The position numbers and the translations under genes are program-made. This document shows positions 44,444 to 56,601 of a DNA stretch of 64,000 nt, in pieces. This stretch comes from Protea cynaroides (Eukaryota > Streptophyta > Magnoliopsida > Proteales > Proteaceae), in contig CM053267.1 of the NCBI GenBank assembly GCA_028583415.1, positions 18,235,814 to 18,299,813 of the forward strand, given 5' to 3'. Position 1 is the first letter of the stretch, and each line of letters starts with the position of its first letter. The notes beneath the pieces were generated by a model that did no database searches, was not told where the DNA came from, and saw only the letters and a list, made by a program, of their open reading frames with translations.

Positions 44444-45298
44444 TTAAAAGTTCTTCTCACATTTATCCGTCCACACAAACTTTTCACATTTCTTAGTCAG
44501 ACTGGTGAGAGGTACGGCAATCCAGGAATAGTCTTCCACAAATTGTCGATAATAACCAGCTAGACCCCGAAAACTTCTAATTTCTGCAACGCTCTTTGGT
44601 GCTTCCCACTTTACAATAGCCTCGATCTTGCTGGGATCCACTTTGATTCCTTAAGCGGATACTACATGGCCTAGGTAGGTGACTTCACTTAGCCAAAACT
44701 CACCCTTAGTAAATTTGGCATACAGATTCTCTTTCCTTAAACGCTGTAGAGTGGCGTTTAGATTCTTAATATGGGTTTCCTTGTCCTTGGAATATACCAA
44801 TATATCATCAATAAATACAATAACCGACGTATCCAACATATCGTGGAAAACCCGGTTCATAAGTTCCATGAAAGTTGCTGGTGCGTTTGTTAACCCAAAA
44901 GACATGACCAAGAATTCATAATGTCCATATCTGGTCCTGAAAGCTATCTTAGGAATATCACCATCTTTAATCTTCAACTGATGGTAGCCTGACTGAAGAT
45001 CGACCTTAGAAAATACTTTTGCTCCTTGCAACTGATCGAACAAGTCATCGATTCGAGGTAGTGGATATCAATTCTTGATTGTCATTTTGTTTAACTCCCG
45101 ATAGTCGATACATAATCGAATGCTACCGTCCTTCTTCTTTACGAACAATATTGGCGCTCCCAATGGTGATATACTAGGTCGAATATAACCCTTGTCCAGT
45201 AGTTCTTGTAGTTGTACTTTCATTTCCTTTAGTTCAGTAGGAGCCATTCGATAAGGTGCTTTTGATACTGGTGCGGCTCCAAGTATAAGATCTATCAC
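44444..45298 (-). pseudogene. Chromovirus reverse transcriptase, array copy B
   Basis: The frames carry GAAPVSKAPYRMAP, CIDYRELNKMTIKN, a stop where copy A reads Arg (CGA to TGA), then VFSKVDLQSGYHQL, MSFGLTNAPATFM, VIVFIDDILVYSK and GLAGYYRQFVEDYS. The catalytic FIDD is intact. Relative to copy A it differs by scattered substitutions and two stop codons, so it is inactive as it stands. Confidence 0.92.
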
Positions 45299-48082
45299 AA
45301 ACTATGTGGCTCGGTCGGGTGGTAATACTGGTAGTTCCTCAGGAAATACGTCGGGGTAGTCCCGCACGACATCAATATCTTCCATCAGTGGTGCTACTTT
45401 GGTGACGTATGCCACAGATACCATATCTCCAACTCATTTCTCTTCCAAGTATCTCTTCGCCCTTAGCATAGAGAGGATCAGCTTTCACTTCCTAGGCAAC
45501 ATACTTTCAAAAATACTAAATTATATGTCGTCTTTATTCTTAAATGATAACCTCTTATATGCAAATAACAACTTTGTAAAGTGTTGAGACAACCAGTCTA
45601 TCCCCAAGATGACGTTAAAGTCTGCCATCTCAAGTCTAATTAGGTTTCGTCTAAATTTCATCCATCCATTAATATGATTCAATCATTGTTCATAACACTC
45701 ATCTAAAACAACATTTAGTCCAAAAGGGCTTGAACTAGCAAAATCTGGTGTAACGGTCTTAAGGGCTTGTCTAGTTCCTTCATCTCTTTTCAAAGACTAT
45801 CGTCAAAATCTCATATCTTAAAAAAAAAACTCATTAGCTTATATTTCCTTTATCCTTGCTGTTCTACCCTGATCTCTCTTTCATATACCTCGAAAAATAT
45901 CTTGTGATTGTTACTTCATATCCCAAGTCTACTTCTAAGCATTAGGATATATGGTTATAAATTCATTAATTCAGCCAAACTCTTTTGGTCTTTACTTAAT
46001 CATATCACCCGACATTGGGCATAACTCAATTTTCATTGTAATAAACTGATTATTATTAATGCCACGATTTTTTTTTTGACTTTATCTTTGTGTCCACTTT
46101 TGGATTTGCCTTTAAGAATCTTCTACCATGTCAAAATTTCATACTGATATAGCCATCTTTAACTCTACTAGAGTACTATCTATTTCTTTACTGGGTACCC
46201 TTGATAGTTCTCACTTTTGTCGCATGCACTCTTTTATAGACATGATTCATATCCACCCGTTTAGAAATCTCAAAATAGATTCTCCATTACTTCATCGAAG
46301 GTCTCTTGGCTATAAAGTATAATCTGAATTTAATCATCTTCCTTCCAATAATTCCATTATCGCTAAACATCTTTGCAATGGATGTCAGATTGTTTATCCA
46401 AAAATAATTCCTTTCCTTCTTTCGAATTAGTATGACAACGAACACTTGCTTTATCTAGTGAACCTAGGTTTTAAGAATTAGGAGTAAATCTATGGTAATC
46501 CAACTGGCATCCAAAAATCGTTAGGTTGCACGGTAGTCTAAATACATGGAAATAGAGGTTCTACAGCTCTTAACCTCATAGTTACAGGTTCTATCGAGTA
46601 TATAATACCATCGGTCAAGGCACTACAGGAGTAATTCTGGAGAAAGATTTCGTACATCAGTAAATCAGGTATAATCTGGAGAAAAATTTCATACATTAAT
46701 AAATCAGGTATAAATCAGTAGATGTACGCTCAACATGATTAAACATTTAACTGTTCATTCAGTTCATATCTCTGTTCATGTTGTCGATCATGAGAGTGGC
46801 TCAGATTGGTATAATCAGGAGTAATACTAAAGAAACAATATCTATGACTTCAGTTGACAGGTTAAATCAAGAAGGTATCCTATCAAGGTACGAGAATTTA
46901 AAATCTGGTATGTGCATCCTCTATAATCATAAGAGTAAATCGATAATGCACCGTATCCTATATAAACCTATCTAGTTATATGGCCACAATAGATTTGATC
47001 CTTGCTGAAAACGTCCGAGGCATCATCTTCAGAAGACATTTTTCAATCCTTATCGGATCATTCTGTCATGATGCAACTATCCCATACATCGGTGGCTAAT
47101 AAGGTTAACCACCTTGATACACTGCTTGTTGCGCAACAAACTTCTACACTGGGGTGTGCATTACTGGGACTTGCTGTATGGTAGGCACTGTGTTATAGCT
47201 AACCGGTATTGGGGTACAGTGTTGCTACCAATTGGTACCGTACTTAGTTTGACCCAGAGGTGTTGATGTAGCATTGGCAATTTGGATAGCAACTTGCATA
47301 GTCGGTCTCATTTGTGGTTGCTCTTGTATTTTATTGGGCCAAGTTTATTACAATCGTGACCAAGGTAATTGATAGTCCTGGTGGTTGGCTGTAGTGGCCT
47401 GGTTGTTCACTTCCTTTGATTTGCTCCAATCTGATTATCATTATTTAGCATCTGCTCAAATGAGTTTTCTTTATCCGTTCTCGACCCAGATAGCGGTGGG
47501 GTCAAGTTGTAACCTCATCTTAATGCTCAGCGGGTAATGGATCAGCGTGTAGTGGATTTCACTCTGAGTTTCCATGTCACCCAGGGGTATAGCTTTATCT
47601 TCTTGTAGTTACTCTTATTCTTAATGTAGGGCCGTTATTCTCCTATCTCTGTTGGATTCGGCCCGAGATCTTTCCCTTTACCTTTGCAGGGGATTAGGCA
47701 TTACTAGCCATTTTCTACTTCCTTTGTCATACATCGAGTTTCACATCTTATGAGTACCAACTCGGTATTCAATTTTCTGCTTTACAGAAGCTCTCTTCTT
47801 GCCACTGTACTATATCCTTTTATACTTGGATAACTACCCAACTTATAGATAATACCCTATATTATTTATTTATTAGGATAATAATTTTTTTTTGGACTTA
47901 AATTTCTGTTTGAGTGTATATATATGGTTTCACCTTTTATATGTACATTATCGTCTTGTTTAATTTATGTCTCAACCAACACAGATGCTTATGGTTTGTT
48001 TGTATTAAAGCTTTTAATTTATCCTAACTCAGTTCATGGACTACAATGGATTATTCAGGTTTAATGGGTAAGGCCTACGAGA
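45299..48082 (-). pseudogene. Decayed gag-protease region, array copy B
   Basis: No minus-strand frame longer than about 60 codons survives. Comparison with copy A shows the same sequence and largely the same stops. A protease end (GDRLVVS/DWLSQHS-type block) lies at about 45560-45610. The gag start ATGGCTAGTAATGCC at about 47710 is followed by an immediate stop. It cannot encode a capsid. Confidence 0.75.
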
Positions 48083-48094
48083 GCTCTGATACCA
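48083..48094 (-). other. Primer-binding site, array copy B
   Basis: Minus strand TGGTATCAGAGC lies 3 bases after the LTR end (TGTGACA-ACT). It is complementary to the 3' end of plant initiator methionine tRNA, the usual primer for this lineage. Confidence 0.9.
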
Positions 48095-48380
48095 AGTTGT
48101 CACACCCCAATTCCGTACTATTCAGAATGGTGTGATGAACCGCTAGCAAACTAACGGTTCAACCAGGATCTCGAGTAGGCTATATCCATTTTATTTAAAC
48201 CTCATACATCCACATTCATAATCAGAGTAAATACACAATAGCAGAAGTCTTATAGTAAAATGAACTGAGAAATCTAGATGTGATAATCATATTTAAGTAG
48301 CAAATTATTATGTATCAACTAAGACATAAATAAATATCAATTACATGTCTTTACTAAATCCAAATAATAAAAAATAAAAT

Positions 48381-48599
48381 CTAATCGAATACGCATGAGT
48401 TGCACTCGCAAGTGGAGTCATGCGTATCCACTTTGTCTTCAACTTCCATCGCCGCCATGTGCCCATACACTGGAGCGTTGACATAATCTTCGACGGTAGT
48501 ACCTGCATCATCAACTAAAAATATTCGACATCGAGAAGGTGAGCACACATCATGGCTCAGTGAGCAAACAAAACAATGCAACAATACATATGCATCCAT
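48381..48599 (-). CDS. Conserved small LTR open frame, array LTR 2
   Basis: It has the same 72 codons as in LTR 3, with MDAYVLLHCFVC at the start, one Arg to Cys change in the basic patch (RCRIF) and STCECNSCVFD at the end. It is fully open. The internal ATGGCGGCGATGG is retained. Confidence 0.5.
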   Translation of the reverse strand: MDAYVLLHCFVCSLSHDVCSPSRCRIFLVDDAGTTVEDYVNAPVYGHMAAMEVEDKVDTHDSTCECNSCVFD

Positions 48600-50000
48600 T
48601 CAATTCATATCTTTGGTCTGGTTTAAAGTTTGCAATGCACAATAGAAAGGTTTGGTGGTCAAAGGTTAACGTTTATTGACCCCTCCTTTATACACAGGGT
48701 GTGGAAGTCCGCCCAAAGTTTAACGTTTATTGTCGTCCCCATCCACCCTACCATGAACATTGTACAACAAAGGTTAACGTTTATTGCTGTACAGTTCCAT
48801 ACCAACACGTAAGCCCCTGCTGGCGAGGGCTTACAAACTGGGCTCGCAACTAACCAATCCTAATGCCAAACAGTGTATCCAAGGCCTCACCCCAGCATCC
48901 CTTAGAACGCCCATAGAGATAGAGCTAAGGCCCCCCGGTAGAGTCAGAGACTACAAGGACCGAGACCACCTCCCCTGATACTCTACGATGTAATAGTTCT
49001 GCTAAAGTAATGGCAATACGATGATGCTAATGCACAAGACTTGAGTTAGAGATAGAGCTAGAGTGCTGAGGCCCGGCCTATGACACCCCCCCTGATACTC
49101 GCTCGCATCAAGTACACCAATCACACACATACATTTACATGCCTATTCCTATCATCATCATCATCATCATGTTATAAACAATAAAGTAAATATGCATGAA
49201 ACAATTAATAGAAATATTGGATGACATGTTGAATGCACATTACAAGCATATTCGCATAGAATCAAGCATAGCATTGGACTCAAGAAATAAAAATAGTTTG
49301 TTATTAACCAATTAGTTTAGATCTTGTTTCCTTACCTTTACTTGGTCGTAAGTCCTCTTTCAAGCTTTAAGAGTCAACTATATATCGATATTATATCTCT
49401 AGAAAACCTAACCAAGTCGATAGAATTTAATTAGAATTAACTCGGACTTTAAAAAGCATGCTGCTAATAGGGGGTCGATGCTAGGGTCGGAGTCTTGATC
49501 GACCCTGGGTGCGACCACCCCTATTCTGGACTTCCCGAACACTGGGGGTCGATGCTCAGGGTCTGGTAGGGTCGATTGGCCATCGACCCCCATGCGACCC
49601 CCTGTGGGTTTTATCAATTTTTCTTCTTTCAATCCATTCTTCGTGTTTGGGGTCCTATGGCTTGCTCCAACAGTCCATTCTGCACATGTTATATGTCCTA
49701 GAACCGTGGTTTATTCACTTATATGGCTTTCATGATTTCCCCCATGATTTTTCATGAAAACCTAACCATGGGTGGATGATTTAGGTTCCTCCTAAATAAT
49801 CCCCTCTACATTATCTACTCTAAGGTCTTAAGAAATTCATGGAGATAGTATCCATACATGAGAAGTATGCTTCTTCCTCTGAATCCCTTCTCCTTGGTCT
49901 TCTTCTCCACTTTCCTTCTCTTCTCCTTCTCTTCCTTCTCTTCTCTTTCTCTCAATCCAATTAGGGTTGTAAAAGGAGTGAAAGAGGCTTAGGGACGTCC

Positions 50001-50011
50001 TATTTATAGAG
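50001..50011 (-). promoter_or_regulatory. TATA box of array LTR 2
   Basis: TATTTATAGAG on the plus strand; on the minus strand it faces copy B, so it would drive transcription of copy B. GGACGTCC lies just downstream. Confidence 0.7.
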
Positions 50012-50376
50012 TAGAAACTCCTAAAATAAGTTCCATTGAGATTAGGAAGGAATCCCATTGAAATTAGGAAGGTTTCCTAATTTATGTTTCGAACTATTTT
50101 TACCGATTATCGGGGGTCGATAGGGGGGTCGGAGATCCGTCGACCCCTAGTCCTCAAAGTGTCCAACCCCCCATGTAAAACTGGGGGTCTGACTTTTATA
50201 CTGGGGGGGTCCGACCCTCCCTTACTGGGTATGCGACCCTCCCCTTATTTTGAGTATTTTTGGGTCAGTTTAATACCTGAGATCGAGATCTCCTTCACGT
50301 ACGTGATCCATTTGGTTCGACCATGATGGGTAGACCAGGTTCAAGGTGATAAGACCGGGTTAGTTTGATATAGGTC

Positions 50377-51860
50377 TTACAACTCCCCCCTACTTATAAA
50401 AATTTCATCCCCGAAATTGTTCATACCTTCTGAGACGAATAAATAAGGGTATTTCTTTCGCATAGCATTCTCTTTTTCCCATATAATTTCTTCAATGTCT
50501 CTATATCTCCAAGTGAGCTTAACATAATAGATATCTCGATTGCATAGTCGTTGAACCTTTCGACCGGTGATTTCAGTTGGTGTTACTTCAAATGTCATAT
50601 CATCAGTCAAATCAGACAGATCTACTGTCAGAACGTGCGTTGGATCTTTGACGTACTTCTTCAATAAGGAAATATGAAATACGTCATGCACACTTGACAT
50701 AGATGGTGGTAGTACTAACTGGTAAGCCACTTTCTCACGCTTAGCTAGAATCTCATATGGCCCGACATATCTTGGACTTAGTTTCCCTTTCTGTTCGAAC
50801 TGTTTCAATCCTCGCATTGACGATACTTTTAAGAATACTTTATCACCCACGACGAACTCAAGATCTCTGCGTCGAGTATCTGCATATTGCTTCTGACGAT
50901 TCTGAGCTGTTCTCACTCTTTCTTTGATAATGTCGACCACTCGACAAGTCTCTTCAACAAACTCCGGTCCAACAACACTACGTTCCCCAACTTCATTCCA
51001 AAACAACGGAGTTCAAAACTTTCGGCCATACTGGGCTTCATAAGGTGACATCTGTATAGTAGCCTGATAGCTATTGTTATACGTGAACTCGATCAGTGGT
51101 AACTTTTCATCCCATGATCCTTTAAAATCAATTACACATGCTCGTAGCATATCTTCTAGAATCTGAATTGTATGCTCTGACTGTCCATCTGTCTGTGGAT
51201 GGAATGCAATACTTACTTCAATGTTGTACCCATAGCCTTTTGCAATCCTTCCCAAAACTTGGAAGTAAATCATGGATCTCTATCGGACACAATGCTCTCT
51301 GGTACACCGTGTAATCGAACAATATTATCCACTTATAGCTTTGCTAGCCTCTCTAGTGTATACTGAGGTCGTATCGGTATAAAGCGAGCTGTTTTAGTCA
51401 GGCGGTCTACAATCACCCAAACTGCGTCAACTACTCGAGGAGTCAATGGTAACCCTGTGACGAAGTCCATAGTGATGCAGTCCCATTTCCATGCTGGTTC
51501 TGGTAACAGCTGTAACAGTCCTGCGAGTCTTTGTTGTTCGGCCTTTACCATCTCACAATTTAGGCATTGAGACACGAACTTAGCTACGTTTGCTTTCATT
51601 CCTCTCTACCAATATAATTTATTTAGATCATGATACATTTTTGTACTTCCCGGTGTATCGAATAGATGGTGGTATGGGCTTCTTTCATTAATCATTGGCT
51701 AATGTCCACACTTTCTGTTTCGGGTACACATATTCTTCCTTTGTACTTCAATACCTTCTCTTCGTCCAAGATAAACTCTGGGTTAGTTCTACCTTTTTCG
51801 ATGTCTTCTTGTACCGTTCTCAAATAAGGGTCTGATTTGATAGCCGTCTTCACTTCATCA
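50377..51860 (-). pseudogene. Chromovirus integrase and chromodomain, array copy A
   Basis: From right to left there are the zinc region (FVSQCLNCEMVKAEQQ), WDCITMDFVTGLP, IVSDRDP then a stop where copy B reads Arg, HPQTDGQSE (Glu intact), NNSYQATIQMSPYEAQYG, GDKVFLK.S, KLSPRYVGPYEIL and the chromodomain VKLTWRYRDIEEIIWEKENAM ending NNFGDEIFISRGEL. All three DDE acids survive in the DNA but stops separate them. The terminal 209-codon frame (50377-51006) is the best-kept integrase C-terminus and chromodomain in the window. Confidence 0.92.
50382..50393 (-). other. Polypurine tract, array copy A
   Basis: Minus strand GTAGGGGGGAGT lies directly before LTR 2. It overlaps the last pol codons. Confidence 0.85.
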
Positions 51861-51861
51861 A

Positions 51862-52443
51862 TTATATCCAAAAAATCTTCAATGCATCAAACATATTGGA
51901 AAACCGATGAATGAACCCTTGGTTGGATGATCCATCCATTGTATCTGTCACATACTGCTCATTGCAGTGATTGAATACCGTTCCAGTAGTACACATTGCT
52001 GCAGTTGTGCTAACCTCTCCTTGAGATTTTATCATTGCCATTCTGCTCAACGCATCCGCTACTACATTTTCTTTCCTCGGATGATACTGGATATCACATT
52101 CATAGTCTTTCAATAGTTCCAGCCATCATCTTTGTCTCATATTCAACTCCTTTTGATTAAATAGGTAAGTAAAACTTTTGTGGTTCGATTTAATCTGGAA
52201 CTTCTCTCCGTATAGGTAATGTCTCCATATCTTAACAGCATGTATCACTACCGCTAACTCCAAATCATGAGTGGGATAATTTTTCTCATGTGTCTTTAAC
52301 TGTCTTGAGGCATAAGCAATTACTTGTTCTCCTTGCATAAGCACACATCCTAATCCCAGTCCTGACGCATCAGTGTACAAGACAAATGGCTGTCCTGGAA
52401 CTGGAATAGTCAAAATCAGAGTGGATATCAATCTGGTCTTCAA
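51862..52443 (-). pseudogene. Chromovirus RNase H, array copy A
   Basis: LYTDASGLGLGCVLMQ and LELAVVIHAVKIWRHYL keep the first two acids. The third motif reads IKSNHKS, where copy B and the family have SDHKS, so an essential Asp has become Asn. The linker KDYECDIQYHPRKENVVADAL follows in a separate frame after a stop near 52120. Confidence 0.9.
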
Positions 52444-52446
52444 GGT

Positions 52447-53427
52447 TTAAAAGCTCTTCTCGCATTTATCCGTCCACACAAACTTTTCACCTTTCTTAGT
52501 CAGACTGGTGAGAGGTACGGCAATTCGGGAATAGTCTTCCTCAAATCGCCGATAATAACCAGCTAGACCCAGAAAACTTCTAATTTCTGCAACGCTCTTT
52601 AGTGCTTCCCACTTTACAATAGCCTCGATTTTGCTGGGATCCACTTTGATTCCTTCAGCGGATACTACATGGCCTAGGAAGGCGACTTCACTTAGCCAAA
52701 ACTCACCCTTGGTAAATTTGGCATACAGCTTCTCTTTCCTTAAACGATGTAGAGTGGCATTTAGATTCTTAATATGAGTTTCCTTGTCCTTGGAATATAC
52801 CAATATATCATCAATAAATACAATAACCGACGTATCCAACATATCGTGGAAAACCAGGTTCATAAGTTCCATGAAAGTTGCTGGTGCGTTTGTTAACCCA
52901 AAAGACATGACCAAGAATTCATAATGTCCATATCTGGTCCTAAAAGTTGTCTTAGGAATATCACCATCTTTAATCTTCAACTGATGGTAGCCTGACCGAT
53001 GATCGACCTTAGAAAATACTTTTGCTCCTTGCAACTGATCGAACAAGTCATCGATCCGAGGTAGTGGATATCGATTCTTGATTGTCAGTTTGTTCAACTC
53101 CCGATAGTCGATACATAATCGAACGCTACCGTCCTTCTTCTTTACGAACAATACTGGCGCTCCCCATGGTGATATACTGGGTCGAATATAACCCTTGTCC
53201 AGTAGTTCTTGTAGTTGTACTTTCAATTCCTTTAGTCCAGTAGGAGCCATTCGATAAGGTGCTTTTGATACTGGTGCAGCTCCAGGTATAAGATCTATCA
53301 CAAACTCTGTGGCTCGGTCGGTTGGTAATCCTGGTAGTTTCTCAGGAAATACGTCGGGGTAGTCCCGCACGACATCAATATCTTTCATCCGTGGTGCTTC
53401 TTTGGCGACGTATGCCACGGATACCAT
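52447..53427 (-). pseudogene. Chromovirus reverse transcriptase, array copy A (326-codon open frame)
   Basis: This is the longest open frame of the window. It spans the end of protease spacer, the N-terminal RT region (YPDVFPEKLPGLP, residues 23-35), CIDYREL (105-111), VDHRSGYHQL with the first catalytic Asp (residue 142), MSFGLTNAPATFM and FIDDILVY (FIDD at 204-207). It ends with the connection GLAGYYRRFEEDYS. All RT catalytic Asp are present. It is cut at its C-terminal end just before RNase H by a stop, so it lacks its neighbours in frame. The first Met is not a native start, since pol is normally part of a polyprotein. Confidence 0.93.
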
Positions 53428-53800
53428 ATCTTCAACTCATTTCTCTTCAAAGCATCTCTTCGCCCTTAGCATAGTGAGGATCAGCTTCCACTTCCAAGGC
53501 AACATACTTCCAATAATACTAAATTATATGTCGTCTTTATTCTTAAATGATAACCTCTTATATGCACATAACAACTTTGTAGAGTGTTGAGACAACCAGT
53601 CTATCCCCAAGATTATGTTAATGTCTGCCATCTCAAGTCTAATTAGGTTTCGTCCAAATTTCATCCATCCAATAATATGATTCAATCATTGTTCATAACA
53701 CTCATCTAAAACAACATTTAGTCCAAAAGGGCTTGAACTAGCAAAATCTGGTGTAACGGTCTTAAGGGCTTGTCTAGTTCTTTCATCTCTTAATTTTTCA
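53428..53800 (-). pseudogene. Chromovirus protease end, array copy A
   Basis: The minus-strand reading shows MADINIILGIDWLSQHSTKL (about 53570-53630), matching the gypsy protease C-terminal block M.DFDVILGMDWL. It continues with two stops into the RT open frame. The N-terminal D[ST]G active site is not readable. Confidence 0.7.
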
Positions 53801-56084
53801 AAAACTATCGTCAAAATCTCATATCTTAAAAAAAACTCATTAGCTTATATTTTCTTTATCCTTGCTGTTCTACCCTGATCTCTCTTTCATATACCTCGAA
53901 AAATATCTTGTGATTGTTACTTCATATCCCAAGTCTACTTCTTAGCATTAGGATATATGCTTATAAATTCATTAATTCAGCCAAACTCTTTTGGTCTTGA
54001 CTTTATCATATCACTCGACATTGGGCATAACTCAATTTTCATTGTAATAAATTGATTACTATTAATGCCATGATTTTTTTTTTACTTTATCCTTGTGTCC
54101 ACTTTTAGATTTGCCTTTAGGAATCTTCTACCTTGTCAAAATTTCATACTGTTATAGCCATCTTTAACTCTACTAGAGTGCTATCCATTTCTTTACTGGC
54201 TACCCTTGATAGTTCTCACTTTTGTCACATGCACTCTTTTATAAACATGATTCATATCCACCCGTTTAGAGATCTCAAAATAGATTCTCCATTACTTCAT
54301 CGGAGGTCTCTTGGCTATAAAATCTAATTTGAATTTAATCATCTTCCTTCCAAAAATTCCATTATCGCTAAACATCTTTGCAATGGATGTCAGAATGTTT
54401 ATCCAAAACAATTCCTTTCCTTCTTTCGAATTAGTATGACGACGAACACTTGCTTTATCTAGTATACCTAGGTTTTAAGAATCAGGAGTAAATCTATGGT
54501 AATCCAACCGGCATCCAAAGGTCGTTAGGTTGCACGATGGTCCAAATACATGAAAATAGAAGTTCTACAGCTTTTAACCTCATGGTTACAGCTTCTATCG
54601 AGTATATAATGCCATTGGTCAAGGCACTACAGGAGTAATTCTGGAGAAAGATTTTGTACACCAATAAATCAGGTATAATCTAGAGAAAAATTTCATACAT
54701 TAATAAATCAGGTATAAATCAGTAGATGTACGCTCAACATGATTAAACATTTAACTGTTCATTCAGTTCATATCTCTGTTCATGTTGTCGATCATGAGAG
54801 TGGCTTAGTTTGGTATAATCAGGACTAATACTAAAGAAACAATATCTATGACTTCAGTTGACAGGTTAAATCAAGAAGGTATCCTATCAAGGTACGAGAA
54901 TTTAAAATCTGGTATGTGTATCCTCTATAATCATAAGAGTAAATCGATAATGCACCGTATCCTATATAAACCTATCTAGTTATATGGCCACAATAGATTT
55001 GATCATTGCTGAACACGTCCGATGCATCATCTTCAGAAGAGATTCTTTAATCCTTATCGAATCATTCTGTCATGAGGCAACTATTCCATACATCGGTGGC
55101 TGATAAGGTTAACCACCTTGATACACTGCTTGTTGCGCACCAAACTTCTACACTGGGGTGTGCATTACTGGGACTTGTTGAATGGTAGGCACTGTGTTAT
55201 AGCTAACTGGTATTGGGGTACAGTGTTGCTACCAATTGGTACCGTACTTAGTTTGATCCGGAGGTGTTGATGTAGCATTGGCAATTTGGATAGCAACTTG
55301 CATAGTCGGTCTCATTTGTGGTTGATCTTGTATTTTATTGGGCTAAGTTTATTACAATCGTGACCAAGGTAATTGATAGTCCAGGTGGTTGGCTGGAGTG
55401 GCCTGGTTGTTCACTTCCTTTGATTTGCTCCAATCTGATTATCATTAGCATTTGCTCAGATGAGTTTTCATTATCCGTTCTCGACCCAAATAGTGGTGGG
55501 GTCAAGTTGTAACCTCATCTTAATGCTCAACGGGTAATGGATCAGCGTGTAGTGGATTTCACTCTGAGTCTCCATGTCACCCAGGGGTATAACTTTATCT
55601 TCTTGTAGTTACTCTTATTCTTAATGTAGGGCCGTTATTCTCCTATCTCTGTTGGATTCGCCCGAGATCTTTCCCTTTACCTTTGCAGGGGATTAGGCAT
55701 TACTAGCCATTTTTTTCCTTCCTTTGTCATACATCGAGTTTCTCATCTTGTGAGTACCAACTCGGTATTCAATTTTCTGCTTTACAGAAGCTCCCTTCTT
55801 GCTACTTTACTATATCCTTGTATACTTGGATAACTACCCAACTTATAGATGATAATACCCTATATTATTTATTTATTAGGATAATAATTTTTTTTGGTCT
55901 TCTATATCTGTTTGAGTGTATATATATGGTTTCACCTTTTATATGTACATTATCGTCTTGTTTAATTTTTGTCTCAACCAACACAGGTGCTTATGGTTTG
56001 TTTGTATTAAAGCTTTTAATTTATCCTAACTCAGTTCATGGACTCCAGTGGAGTATTCAGGTTTAATGGGTAAGGCCTACGAGA
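53801..56084 (-). pseudogene. Decayed gag and leader, array copy A
   Basis: A gag-like start ATGGCTAGTAATGCC at about 55713 (minus) is followed by a stop at the sixth codon, then KVKGK and many further stops. A Gln/Pro-rich stretch (GAQQAVYQGG) is seen at about 55110-55145. No zinc knuckle is readable. Most stops are shared with copy B. 55714-56084 is the untranslated leader after the primer-binding site. Confidence 0.7.
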
Positions 56085-56096
56085 GCTCTGATACCA
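56085..56096 (-). other. Primer-binding site, array copy A
   Basis: Minus strand TGGTATCAGAGC, complementary to initiator methionine tRNA, 3 bases after the LTR 1 end. Confidence 0.9.
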
Positions 56097-56382
56097 AGTT
56101 GTCACACCCTAATTCCGCACTATTCAGAATGGTGTGATGAACCGCTAACAAACCAACAGTTCAACCAGGATCTCAAGTAGGCTATATCCGTTTTATCTAA
56201 ACCTCATACATCCACATTCATAATCAGAGTAAATACACAATAACGAAAGTCTTATAGTAAAATGAACTGAGAAATCTAGATGTGATAATCATATTTAAGT
56301 AGCAAATTATTCTGTATCAACTAAGAGATAAATAAATAACAATTACATGTCTTTACTAAATCCAAATAATAAAAAATAAAAT

Positions 56383-56601
56383 CTAATCGAATACGCATGA
56401 GTTGCACTCGCAAGAGGAGTCATGCGTATCCACTTCGTCTTCAACTTCCATCGCCGCCATGTGCCCATACACTGGAGGGTTGACATAATCTTCGACGGTA
56501 GTACCTGCATCAACAATTAAAGATATTCGACGTCGAGAGGGTGAGCACACATCATGGCTTAGTGAGCAAACAAAACAATGCAACAATACATATGCATGCA
56601 T
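56383..56601 (-). CDS. Conserved small LTR open frame, array LTR 1
   Basis: It is fully open for 72 codons: MHAYVLLHCFVCSLSHDVCS, RRRISLIVDAG, VEDYVNPPVYGHMAAM and SSCECNSCVFD then stop. As the 5' LTR copy it would lie in the leader of the array transcript. Its first acceptor-like AG is changed (TTTAAT) but ATGCAG remains. Confidence 0.5.
   Translation of the reverse strand: MHAYVLLHCFVCSLSHDVCSPSRRRISLIVDAGTTVEDYVNPPVYGHMAAMEVEDEVDTHDSSCECNSCVFD

Larger units (their letters stand above)
48098..50381 (-). mobile_element. Array LTR 2 (shared middle LTR)
   Basis: 2,284 bp, TGTCACACCCC to GGTCTTACA. It serves as the 3' LTR of copy A and the 5' LTR of copy B: a polypurine tract lies on one side and a primer-binding site on the other. 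Motif blocks lie at 49470-49600 and 50111-50250. The donor-like site reads CATGTATGG (about 49850), degraded from CAGGTATGG. It is closer to LTR 3 than to LTR 1 in the first 100 bp. Confidence 0.93.
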
